From assembly GCA_010027395.1 (NCBI GenBank), contig RGVD01000042.1, forward strand, positions 1 to 14,511: a stretch of 14,511 bases of DNA. The letters are read 5' to 3'. Source of the DNA: Bacteroidota bacterium (GTDB taxonomy: Bacteria; Bacteroidota; Bacteroidia; UKL13-3). The notes below the pieces were generated by a model, which saw nothing but the letters and a program-made list of their open reading frames with translations, had not been told where the DNA came from and ran no database searches. The position numbers and the translations under genes were made by a program. Below are positions 1 to 6,114 of this stretch, piece after piece; positions within the stretch are counted from its first letter, which is position 1; every line of letters starts with the position of its first letter.

Positions 1-659
1 GCATTGGGGTATGGAACGGTATTGATAATGATACTTTTCTCTTTACTACAACTGCCGATATTTGCAATCACAGTATAAATAGTAGAGGGTGCAGTTGGCG
101 TTGCAAAAGGATTTTTAATGTATGCATTGTTTAACGTGCCCGCCGGACTCCAAATAAATTGCAGCCCATTTCCGAAGGTTTTGATCTGAACTGAGTCTGT
201 TAAGCAAATGGACGTGTCTTTTTGCAAAAGCAAAGTAACGGAGTCGACTACACGAACTTTTATAGAATCTCTAGCAGAGCAAGAAGGATAGCTAGCATTA
301 ATGTAAAACAATACATTGTAAACAGTATTCAATACATCCATGGACTGCTTATAAATGCTATCGCCTCCAATGATAAAAAGTTCTGTTTCGTTCTGCGATT
401 TGGCAAAAGAGATGCCTTCATCGATACTCTTGAAACAATAGGTACCTTCAATATTCAAATCACTTCGCGAAATGATAATGTTAGTTCTATTAGGAAGGGG
501 TTTACCTATGCTCTCAAAAGTTTTACGACCCATCAATATAGCATGATGGGTCGTAAGGGTTTTAAAATATTTTAGATCGGCAGGCAAATGGCAGAGCAAT
601 TGGTTGTTTTTTCCAATGCCATTGTTTTCATCTGCAGCCACTATACATGATATTTTCAT
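1..659 (-). CDS. folA: Dihydrofolate reductase N-terminal part fused in frame to adhesin-like repeat; 3' end beyond window
   Basis: The first ~114 residues are a clear dihydrofolate reductase (NADPH reduction of dihydrofolate to tetrahydrofolate, cytosolic). Visible are IVAADENNGIGKNNQL at 6-21, the substrate-binding acid in LPADLKYF (D28), MGRKTFESIGKPLPNR at 43-58 and FIIGGDSIYKQ at 95-105. The family then normally continues for about 45 residues with a TEI...GDT.FP stretch, which is absent. From about residue 115 the frame instead encodes secreted-protein sequence: Cys, Asp-Ser and Val rich, with DTSICLTDSVQI, FIWSPAG, NPFATPT and TIYTVIANIGSC, the style of PKD-like repeats in Bacteroidota surface and gliding proteins. 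No stop occurs before the window start. The ATG (657-659) directly follows the stop of the DUF3127 gene, so the two are probably cotranscribed. A cytosolic enzyme without signal peptide joined to exported repeats is biologically odd. An assembly chimera or recombination near 300-338 is the likeliest reason. The DHFR identity is secure; the fusion is not. Confidence 0.8.
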   Translation of the reverse strand, partial: MKISCIVAADENNGIGKNNQLLCHLPADLKYFKTLTTHHAILMGRKTFESIGKPLPNRTNIIISRSDLNIEGTYCFKSIDEGISFAKSQNETELFIIGGDSIYKQSMDVLNTVYNVLFYINASYPSCSARDSIKVRVVDSVTLLLQKDTSICLTDSVQIKTFGNGLQFIWSPAGTLNNAYIKNPFATPTAPSTIYTVIANIGSCSKEKSIIINTVPYPN

Positions 660-1028
660 TTAAAACGGCAAATCATCAGATGCCGATTCTTCAGTAAAGG
701 TCGCAGGCTCAAAATTAGGGTTTGAGGCAGGTGCTGGATTTACAGTTCTCGCGGGTACTGCGGCTTGCCCAGTTTGTACTTTCCAAGCTCTAAGTTCAGT
801 AAACCAACGGCCATTGTATTCGCGGCTTTCAGCATCAAAAAATACAATTATTTCTTCACCCATTGAAAATGGGTTTTGGGAAATTTTATCTCCCCAAAGA
901 CTTAAACATATTTTTTTAGGGTATTGGTCGCCTGTTTCTATGATAAACTCTTGTTTGCGCCACTCGCCATTTTTACCTTGTCCTGTAACCAATGGCAACA
1001 TTTGAATTGCTTTTCCTTTAATCTCCAT
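660..1028 (-). CDS. DUF3127 family SSB-like protein
   Basis: This is a 122-residue protein of the DUF3127 family of Bacteroidota. The N-terminal ~88 residues carry the family pattern: MEIKGKAIQ, GEWRKQEFIIETG, YPKKICLSLWGDKI, ESREYNGRWFTELRAWKV. They look like an OB-type fold. A Pro/Ala/Asn-rich linker follows, and then an acidic tail ending in DDLPF, strikingly like the C-terminal tip with which SSB recruits DNA replication and repair proteins. A role with nucleic acids is inferred; no function is established for the family. The ATG at 1028 is preferred to the in-frame TTG at 1043 because family members begin with MEIKGK. Its stop TAA abuts the ATG of the DHFR gene, which implies translational coupling. 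Confidence 0.88.
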   Translation of the reverse strand: MEIKGKAIQMLPLVTGQGKNGEWRKQEFIIETGDQYPKKICLSLWGDKISQNPFSMGEEIIVFFDAESREYNGRWFTELRAWKVQTGQAAVPARTVNPAPASNPNFEPATFTEESASDDLPF

Positions 1029-1124
1029 GATGGCAAATTTCAAAAATTTGTTTGATTAATAAAATTTTGTGGGAAAGTTTTTTGAATTTAATCTGACAAA
1101 TCAAACTACGAAAATAGTTGAATG

Positions 1125-1847
1125 CTACACGTTCAGCATTTCTTTGGCAAATTCTGCATTAAGCAACTCCACCAAGTGGTCTGTTCTTAGGTTTTCTGTA
1201 ATCTTTCCTTCTTTCACAAACGATACAGTTCCTCGCTCTTCACTCACCACCAACACTACGGCATCTGTCTGTTCTGTTATTCCAATGGCTGATAAATGCC
1301 TTAGGCCATATTTATTCAATAAATCAGGGTTATCACTAACAGGAAGAACGCAATTGGCAGCTTTAATTTTGCCTTTGCTTATAATCACAGCACCATCATG
1401 TAGAGGACTTGTTTTATTGAAAATAGCAATAAGAAGACGTCTTGTTACTTCCCCTTCTATAATTTCACCCGTAGCTGCAATCATGCGCATTTCGCTGGTT
1501 TTTGGTAAAACAATGATAGCTCCTGAATTTGTCTCAGCTAACACTTTGCAGGCATCCACAATGTCTTCGTAATTGTTTGAAAAACTTTCATCGATCTTCC
1601 ATTTCCAAGGGAAAATATTCCACCAGTTTTTATTTTCTGCCAAAAAAGAAGTACGACCAATGATGAGTAAGAATTTTCTAATTTCTTGCTGAAAAACAAT
1701 GAGCACTGCGATAATACCTACTTGTGTAAATTGCCCTAAAATCTTTTCGAGCAAGGGCATTTCGAAGTACTTTACCAACAACCAAAAGATATAAATAGTT
1801 ATAAGCCCGATAAGGATATTAAAGGCTAAACTACCTTTTAAGCACAT
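1125..1847 (-). CDS. cdaA: Diadenylate cyclase CdaA (c-di-AMP synthase), N-terminus apparently damaged
   Basis: CdaA is the membrane-anchored DAC-domain enzyme that joins two ATP into cyclic di-AMP, a second messenger for osmolyte and cell-wall control. The 240-residue frame has two hydrophobic helices (about 8-27 and 42-52), the IVFQQEIRKFLL stretch (50-61), and a DAC domain with SPLHDGAVI (147-155; catalytic DGA 151-153). The RHR ATP-contact motif reads RHL (183-185). The family usually has three N-terminal helices and about 255-275 residues; the first helix is missing here. Immediately upstream and out of frame lies the family's expected N-terminus (1831-1890), so about 38 bases seem deleted. 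The ATG at 1847 lies inside that fragment and could allow reinitiation. Whether the product is active is doubtful. The family assignment is firm. Confidence 0.88.
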   Translation of the reverse strand: MCLKGSLAFNILIGLITIYIFWLLVKYFEMPLLEKILGQFTQVGIIAVLIVFQQEIRKFLLIIGRTSFLAENKNWWNIFPWKWKIDESFSNNYEDIVDACKVLAETNSGAIIVLPKTSEMRMIAATGEIIEGEVTRRLLIAIFNKTSPLHDGAVIISKGKIKAANCVLPVSDNPDLLNKYGLRHLSAIGITEQTDAVVLVVSEERGTVSFVKEGKITENLRTDHLVELLNAEFAKEMLNV

Positions 1848-1890
1848 CTATCAAGTTGATAAGCGTAAATTTATAACTTAAAATTTCCAT
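1831..1890 (-). pseudogene. Out-of-frame 5' fragment of cdaA
   Basis: An ATG at 1888-1890 opens 19 codons (MEILSYKFTLINLIDVLKR) ending in TAG at 1831-1833. The run INLIDVL matches the very start of CdaA proteins, just before their first membrane helix, while the main cdaA frame resumes at KGSLAFNILIG, just after that helix. The two frames are offset by one base. That fits loss of 3n+2 bases; 38 would restore both the frame and the usual 12-13 residues of the helix. This is the original gene start, now disconnected by a deletion or an assembly error. Confidence 0.6.
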
Positions 1891-1940
1891 TTCTTAACCC
1901 GCGATAATATGAAAAAATGTTGGAATTGGCTAAAAATATA

Positions 1941-1970
1941 CCAAACCCTAACCCTTCCAAGGAGGGGAAT
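1941..1970. repeat. C/G-rich intergenic repeat-like element
   Basis: The stretch CCAAACCCTAACCCTTCC followed by AAGGAGGGGAA stands out in AT-rich DNA and can fold imperfectly (CCCTTCC against GGAGGGG with G-U pairs). Similar CCCTAACCCCTCC...GGAGGGG strings recur between genes in many Bacteroidota genomes. It lies downstream of the nucleotidyltransferase gene and upstream of cdaA. Its function is unknown. Confidence 0.45.
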
Positions 1971-2013
1971 TTGCAACTCGTTATGATTCTAATGTTGTAT
2001 TGAGAAGAGTCGT

Positions 2014-2484
2014 TTAGGAAAGTTTTTTTATTTTTTCTAGCTCTTCAATGTCCAATAAATCCTTAGGTCTGGCAGTGGCTTGTTTTTCTTCAATCAATTG
2101 ATTGATATGTAAAAATGGTACAGATACACCTTCAATATCTGCTAGGTAAGCTAAGTTTAGGCAGTCGGTAAATTTTGATTGAGGAAAAGCTTTTAAGTAT
2201 GTTAAAATATCTAATTCAATTCCATGGGTTAAGTAAATACTTGTCCAACCAGGCACAAATTGCATAGTTTCTAGTTCTTTAAAATCACCAAGGTTTAGGT
2301 TGGCAATTGATTTTCTTAAATTTATTCTGTTTTCAAGTGTGTCTTCAATCCAAATATCAACATCTTGGGTGATTCGCGAACCACCATGCAAGATAGCTGC
2401 AAAACCTCCAATCATGATGTATTTTACTTTGTTGTTTGCAAGCTCTCGCCAAAAAGCTATGATGTCTTCATCTAAAATATCCAT
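2014..2484 (-). CDS. Nucleotidyltransferase (Pol-beta superfamily, AbiEii/DUF6036-like)
   Basis: This 156-residue protein has the minimal nucleotidyltransferase signature: a GG dipeptide in IMIGGFAAILHGGSRITQ (24-40), then DVDIWIE (41-47) with two metal-binding acids (D41, D43), and a later acid in IELDILTYL (D92). The C-terminal LIEEKQATARPKDLLDIEEL (130-149) is a hallmark of small bacterial members of this superfamily, some of which act as toxins or antitoxins by adding nucleotides to RNA or protein. The target here is unknown. The start ATG overlaps the stop of a 50-residue gene by one base (TAATG), so the two form a translationally coupled unit. No HEPN partner, the usual companion of MNT proteins, is nearby. 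The cassette separates cdaA from folP. Confidence 0.82.
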   Translation of the reverse strand: MDILDEDIIAFWRELANNKVKYIMIGGFAAILHGGSRITQDVDIWIEDTLENRINLRKSIANLNLGDFKELETMQFVPGWTSIYLTHGIELDILTYLKAFPQSKFTDCLNLAYLADIEGVSVPFLHINQLIEEKQATARPKDLLDIEELEKIKKLS

Positions 2485-2636
2485 TACGACTTGGGTTTAG
2501 TAATAGTGGCAGATTGAAGTTTTTGTTTGAGCCTAATCATTTGCATAGCGGCTTTAAACCTTTCGCTATAACTCATAGCCAAACGCCTTTTTATTTTAAC
2601 TTCTTCGCTTACTATGATACTTTGTTGATTTTGCAT
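2484..2636 (-). CDS. Small 50-aa protein coupled to the nucleotidyltransferase
   Basis: A 50-codon frame from ATG at 2634-2636 to TAA at 2484-2486 encodes a basic, probably helical protein. It starts MQNQQSIIVSEEVKIKRR, continues LAMSYSERFKAAMQMIRLKQ and ends in a basic KPKS tail. It has no membrane segment. Its stop shares one base with the start of the nucleotidyltransferase. A TAnnTTTG promoter box (TATTTTTG) lies 13 bases upstream of the ATG. Small proteins with a MSY.ERF..M...I..-type helix preceding a nucleotidyltransferase recur in Bacteroidota as far as I recall, but I know of no assigned function. An antitoxin or partner role is inferred from coupling only. Confidence 0.7.
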   Translation of the reverse strand: MQNQQSIIVSEEVKIKRRLAMSYSERFKAAMQMIRLKQKLQSATITKPKS

Positions 2637-2649
2637 TGTTTTATAGAGT

Positions 2650-2657
2650 CAAAAATA
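2650..2657 (-). promoter_or_regulatory. -7 promoter box for the small gene/nucleotidyltransferase pair
   Basis: On the minus strand the sequence TATTTTTG matches the Bacteroidota -7 consensus TAnnTTTG exactly, 13 bases before the ATG at 2636. No TTG element lies 17-23 bases further upstream, so only the -7 half is supported. Confidence 0.4.
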
Positions 2658-2705
2658 AGTTTTTATTTTGAATATACCCACCCCTAAATCTTCAATGTAG
2701 CGGCA

Positions 2706-3560
2706 TCATTGTTTAACATCCACCATTTCCCTATAAACATTCACCGCCTCCACCGCTTCTTTCACATCATGTACCCTAAGAATATTAGCACCTTTCATCA
2801 AGGCAATGGTATTGGCTGCTGTGGTTCCATTTAGTGCCCCATTGGCATCTGTTTTGGTAACATGTTGTATCATCTTTTTCCTCGACATACCTGCCAATAC
2901 AGGTAATTCAAATATCTTAAACCTATCTAGCCTATTGAGTAAATCATAATTATGCTCCATTGTTTTACCAAACCCAAATCCAGGGTCTATGATGATATCA
3001 GCCACTCCATTTGCCTTTAAGTATTCCACCTTAGGTATAAAGTAGTTGATAATATCAAGCACCACATCATTATAGCTTGGGTTATGCTGCATGGTTTTGC
3101 TATTGCCTCGCTTATGCATCATGATGTATGGTAGCTTGTGTTTAATAACCATATCAAACATGGCTTCATCATCATCACCTGCAGACACGTCATTAATGAT
3201 CACTGCACCCGCTTGTATGGCTTCATCAGCCACCTTGGCTCTGAAGGTGTCAATTGAAATCAGAGCATCTGGAAAATGCTTGATGATGGCTTCAATAGCT
3301 GGAATGGCTGCTTTCAGCTCGGCTTCTTCTCCTATCATATCAGCCCCAGGTCGGGTCGATTGAGCGCCAACATCAATAAAGGTAGCACCCTCACTTAGCA
3401 TTTTTTCGGTTTGTGCCAATGCCAATTCCACTGAATGGTGTTTGCCTCCATCAAAAAAGCTATCTTGGGTAATATTTAGGATGCCCATTACCAGCGCTTT
3501 GTCGGTATTAACAAGCCTTCCACCACAATTAAGAATATTTTTAGTTCTAATTACTTGCAA
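2706..3560 (-). CDS. folP: Dihydropteroate synthase
   Basis: FolP condenses p-aminobenzoate with hydroxymethyl-dihydropterin diphosphate in folate synthesis and is the sulfonamide target. The 284-residue TIM-barrel protein is full length, with MGILNITQDSFFDGG (25-39), DVGAQSTRPGA (63-73), ISIDTF (101-106), INDVSAG (122-128), the pterin-site DPGFGFGKT (192-200), GMSRKKM (224-230) and the C-terminal RVHDV (262-266). The first motif has Gln at 32 where most members have Pro. The only start giving a normal N-terminus (ILNCGGRL before MGILN) is TTG at 3560; the first in-frame ATG is codon 25, inside the first conserved strand. In many Bacteroidota folP neighbours the diadenylate cyclase gene. Here the nucleotidyltransferase cassette lies between them. 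Confidence 0.95.
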   Translation of the reverse strand: MQVIRTKNILNCGGRLVNTDKALVMGILNITQDSFFDGGKHHSVELALAQTEKMLSEGATFIDVGAQSTRPGADMIGEEAELKAAIPAIEAIIKHFPDALISIDTFRAKVADEAIQAGAVIINDVSAGDDDEAMFDMVIKHKLPYIMMHKRGNSKTMQHNPSYNDVVLDIINYFIPKVEYLKANGVADIIIDPGFGFGKTMEHNYDLLNRLDRFKIFELPVLAGMSRKKMIQHVTKTDANGALNGTTAANTIALMKGANILRVHDVKEAVEAVNVYREMVDVKQ

Positions 3561-3635
3561 TTTGAATATCGGGTTTATTTTTGTGCAATAATACAGCTAT
3601 TGCTTGTTTTGTATTATACCTCTTTTGTTATTAAA

Positions 3636-3712
3636 CGTCATTGCAATTGCAAGTAACGAAGCAAGAAGCAATCTCAATATAAAATGAGATGGCTTCGTGC
3701 CTCGCCATGACG
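3636..3712. repeat. Palindromic intergenic repeat (CGTCATTGC...GCCATGACG)
   Basis: The outer arms CGTCATTGC (3636-3644) and GCCATGACG (3704-3712) are complementary with one mismatch. The inner arms GAAGCAATCTCA (3665-3676) and TGAGATGGCTTC (3685-3696) are complementary with one mismatch around an 8-base loop. The motif matches a mobile-looking palindrome (GTCATTGCGAGGAACGAAGCAATCTC type) seen between genes in many unrelated bacteria. It sits between the divergent folP and DUF1599 genes. It encodes nothing, and its arms have diverged slightly. Confidence 0.75.
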
Positions 3713-3761
3713 GATATGAAAGAAGTATAATATACCTTGTAAGCGAATGGCTTTTTAAAAT

Positions 3762-4307
3762 ATGAATAAAACACTAACACAATTTGATACATCTATAAAA
3801 ACTTGCAGAGAAGTTTTTATTAAAAAACACAAAGACTATGGTACATCATGGCGAATTATGCGTGTATCATCCATATTGGATCAGATTTTTATTAAAGCCA
3901 CTCGCATTCGCACCATTGAAGAAAATGGAATGATGAAAGTGAATGAAGGTATTGAACCTGAATACATGGGTATCATTAATTATTGTGTGATGGGCTTGAT
4001 ACAAATTGAATTGAAAAACGAAACTGAAATTGAATTAAGCGAAGAGAGGGTTTCGACCTTATACGACAAATACATTAAGGCGTGCAAGGATTTGATGATG
4101 GAAAAAAACCATGACTATGGTGAGGTATGGCGTAATATGCAAGTAAGTACTTTTACCGATATGCTTTTGATGCGCATACACCGCATGAGACAGATTCTTG
4201 AAAACGATGGAAAAACCATCATGAGTGAAGGAATAGATTCCAACTTAATGGATATGGTAAACTATTCTGTTTTTGCATTAATTAGATTGAACGAACAAAA
4301 AATATGA
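3762..4307 (+). CDS. DUF1599 / nucleotide modification associated domain 1 protein
   Basis: This 181-residue protein is built of two similar halves. The first has CREVFIKKHKDYGTSWRIMR followed by TRIRTIEENG and YMGIINYCVMGLIQIEL; the second has CKDLMMEKNHDYGEVWRNMQ, HRMRQILENDG and LMDMVNYSVFALIRL. The paired HKDYG/NHDYG, R.MR and NY motifs indicate an internal duplication of an all-helical domain. The family (DUF1599, also called Nmad1) is common in Bacteroidota and is thought to relate to nucleotide or DNA-base modification, without a proven reaction. The TGA stop overlaps the next gene's ATG (ATGA), so DUF1599 and the DoxX protein are translationally coupled. Confidence 0.9.
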   Translation: MNKTLTQFDTSIKTCREVFIKKHKDYGTSWRIMRVSSILDQIFIKATRIRTIEENGMMKVNEGIEPEYMGIINYCVMGLIQIELKNETEIELSEERVSTLYDKYIKACKDLMMEKNHDYGEVWRNMQVSTFTDMLLMRIHRMRQILENDGKTIMSEGIDSNLMDMVNYSVFALIRLNEQKI

Positions 4308-5422
4308 TGAGAATAATAACACAGTTTAGCCGCATTTTTGTCGGTATTTTATTTATCATTTCTGGTCTTATCAAAGCTAATGATACACTAGGTTTCAGTT
4401 ATAAATTAGATGAGTATTTTGAAGTGTTTAATATGCCATTTTTTGCTCCTTATGCTGTTGCCTTGGCCATGTTTATTTGTATCTTCGAGATTATGTGTGG
4501 AGTAGCTTTGCTACTAGGTGCATTTGCCCGATTAAATGCATGGCTATTGTTGCTGATGATAATTTTCTTTACCTTACTAACAGGCTATTCTGCCATCACT
4601 GGGAAGGTAACAGATTGCGGATGTTTTGGTGATGCCATCAAACTAAAACCTATTGAATCGTTTTATAAAGATTTGGTTTTACTGGTCCTCATATTATTTA
4701 TATTTATTGGAGTTAAACACATCAAACCATTGTTTAATGAAGGCATTATCAGTATTGCCATTTACACCTCCTTTAGTGTTATTACATTTTTCACTTTTTA
4801 TACCTATATGTTTTTGCCTGTAAAAGATTTTTTACCGTATAAGGTAGGCAACGACATTAAAGAAAAAATGGTTTGTCCTCCTGGTTCTCCAACTGATTCA
4901 ATGGTGATGGTATTTATATACTCAAAAGCTGGTCAGGATTTTGAATTTGATATGAACCATATACCAGATGATACAACATTTATTTTTAAAGATAGAAAAG
5001 ACAAATTGGTGAGAGAGGGTTGTAAACCGCCCATTCACGATTTTAAATTATATGATGCCTCTGGTGTTGAATATACTGATTCATTATTGAATGATGAAGG
5101 TTATAAATTGATATTGGTTCAGAAGAAAATTGATGAGGGAAGAATCGGGGAAGAATCTAAAATTGCGAAACTTGCCAATGATTGGACAAGTAAATCAAAT
5201 CTTAAGTTTTGGGCCTTGACATCAAGTGGGAAAGACCAATTAGAAGCATACAGACACGAGCATCAATTTGCTTTTCCGTATTACTCAATGGATCAAGTTC
5301 CTTTGAAATCTATTATTCGTTCAAATCCGGGATTGATATTGATGAAGAAAAGCACCATCATAAAAAAATGGAGTGCTTATAATTTGCCAAGTTATGAGGT
5401 CGTTTTAAGGTATTTGAAATAA
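4304..5422 (+). CDS. DoxX-family membrane protein with C-terminal soluble domain
   Basis: This 372-residue protein starts with a DoxX/MauE-like four-helix membrane domain: hydrophobic segments at about 8-24, 50-73, 79-97 and 122-140, and the conserved TDCGCFGDAIKL loop (103-114) before helix 4. A fifth hydrophobic segment (148-171) leads to a soluble region of about 200 residues (175-372), probably periplasmic and thioredoxin-like in overall pattern but without a CxxC pair. The arrangement matches the BT_3924-type DoxX proteins that follow DUF1599 in many Bacteroidota. MauE/DoxX relatives act in disulfide or electron transfer; the function here is inferred only. The start overlaps DUF1599 by four bases, and shikimate kinase begins 15 bases after the stop. 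Confidence 0.87.
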   Translation: MMRIITQFSRIFVGILFIISGLIKANDTLGFSYKLDEYFEVFNMPFFAPYAVALAMFICIFEIMCGVALLLGAFARLNAWLLLLMIIFFTLLTGYSAITGKVTDCGCFGDAIKLKPIESFYKDLVLLVLILFIFIGVKHIKPLFNEGIISIAIYTSFSVITFFTFYTYMFLPVKDFLPYKVGNDIKEKMVCPPGSPTDSMVMVFIYSKAGQDFEFDMNHIPDDTTFIFKDRKDKLVREGCKPPIHDFKLYDASGVEYTDSLLNDEGYKLILVQKKIDEGRIGEESKIAKLANDWTSKSNLKFWALTSSGKDQLEAYRHEHQFAFPYYSMDQVPLKSIIRSNPGLILMKKSTIIKKWSAYNLPSYEVVLRYLK

Positions 5423-5437
5423 TAGCAAAGAAATTCA

Positions 5438-5944
5438 TTGCAAGAAAACATATATATTATCGGTATGCCTGGTAGTGGCAAAAGCACTTGGGGTAAGCGT
5501 TTAGCTAATGCTTTAAATTATGATTTTGTTGACTTGGATACATTGATTGAACAACAAAAAAGTTCCACCATTGAACAAATATTTTCTGAAAAAGGTGAGG
5601 ATTTTTTCAGAGAGTTAGAGAGAAAAATCCTTCATCAAACAGCACACTTTACTCATACAATCATTGCCTGTGGAGGTGGCACACCTTGTTTTTTCGACAA
5701 TATGAATTGGATTAATTCAAACGGAAAAAGCATCTACTTCAAGGCAAATGTTTCCCTGATTTTAAATAGAATTGAAGGAAGTAAAGCCCAAAGACCGCTT
5801 TTTTTAGGGATGTCGCGAGATGAAATGAAAGAAAAAATTGAGGAATTATTAACGATTAGGAATCCCTTTTATTTGGAGGCTAATGTGCATATTAACTTAC
5901 CTATTAAGTCTTTGAAAGATATTGTAAATCAGATTTTTATCTAG
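5438..5944 (+). CDS. aroK: Shikimate kinase
   Basis: AroK phosphorylates shikimate at O-3 with ATP, the fifth step of the shikimate pathway to aromatic amino acids. The 168-residue protein has the P-loop GMPGSGKST (9-17), shikimate-binding DLD (32-34), R58 in FFRELE, the GGG of ACGGGTP (79-81), the lid Arg in QRPLF (R119) and R141 in IRNPFY. The length is normal. The start is taken as TTG at 5438: an in-frame TAG lies at 5423-5425, no ATG lies between, and the first ATG (5465) falls inside the P-loop. It is the last gene of a cluster with DUF1599 and DoxX, 15 bases downstream. No clear hairpin terminator follows. Confidence 0.94.
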   Translation: MQENIYIIGMPGSGKSTWGKRLANALNYDFVDLDTLIEQQKSSTIEQIFSEKGEDFFRELERKILHQTAHFTHTIIACGGGTPCFFDNMNWINSNGKSIYFKANVSLILNRIEGSKAQRPLFLGMSRDEMKEKIEELLTIRNPFYLEANVHINLPIKSLKDIVNQIFI

Positions 5945-6050
5945 CATTTCATGTAGCTTGTTTTATTGTAATTCCAATGAGCACGCTGCTTTTGTTGATA
6001 AACTGTTAAAATTATTTTCATTTTTTTTTGCCTCTAAGCCCCGAAAACAC

Positions 6051-6080
6051 TTGACATTTCATATTCAATTAGTACATTCG
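6051..6080 (+). promoter_or_regulatory. Promoter of the HU gene
   Basis: TTG at 6051-6053, a 19-base spacer and TACATTCG at 6073-6080 match the Bacteroidota promoter (TTG-N17-23-TAnnTTTG) with one mismatch in the -7 box. Transcription would start near 6084, giving a leader of about 30 AT-rich bases before the ATG at 6115. Confidence 0.5.
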
Positions 6081-6114
6081 TTATGTATTACAAACCAAAT
6101 AAACATTTTTAATT

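Noticed and set aside
222..575. Plus-strand open frame of 117 codons
   Set aside because: It is antisense to the DHFR/adhesin frame, whose protein has recognisable motifs; the plus-strand product shows none.
1069..1572. Plus-strand open frame of 167 codons
   Set aside because: It lies antisense over cdaA; the cdaA reading has conserved DAC motifs and this one has only scattered hydrophobic stretches.
2014..2636. Classical MNT-HEPN toxin-antitoxin system
   Set aside because: The nucleotidyltransferase fits MNT in outline, but the partner is a 50-residue basic protein without the HEPN R-x4-6-H motif, so the classical name is not supported.
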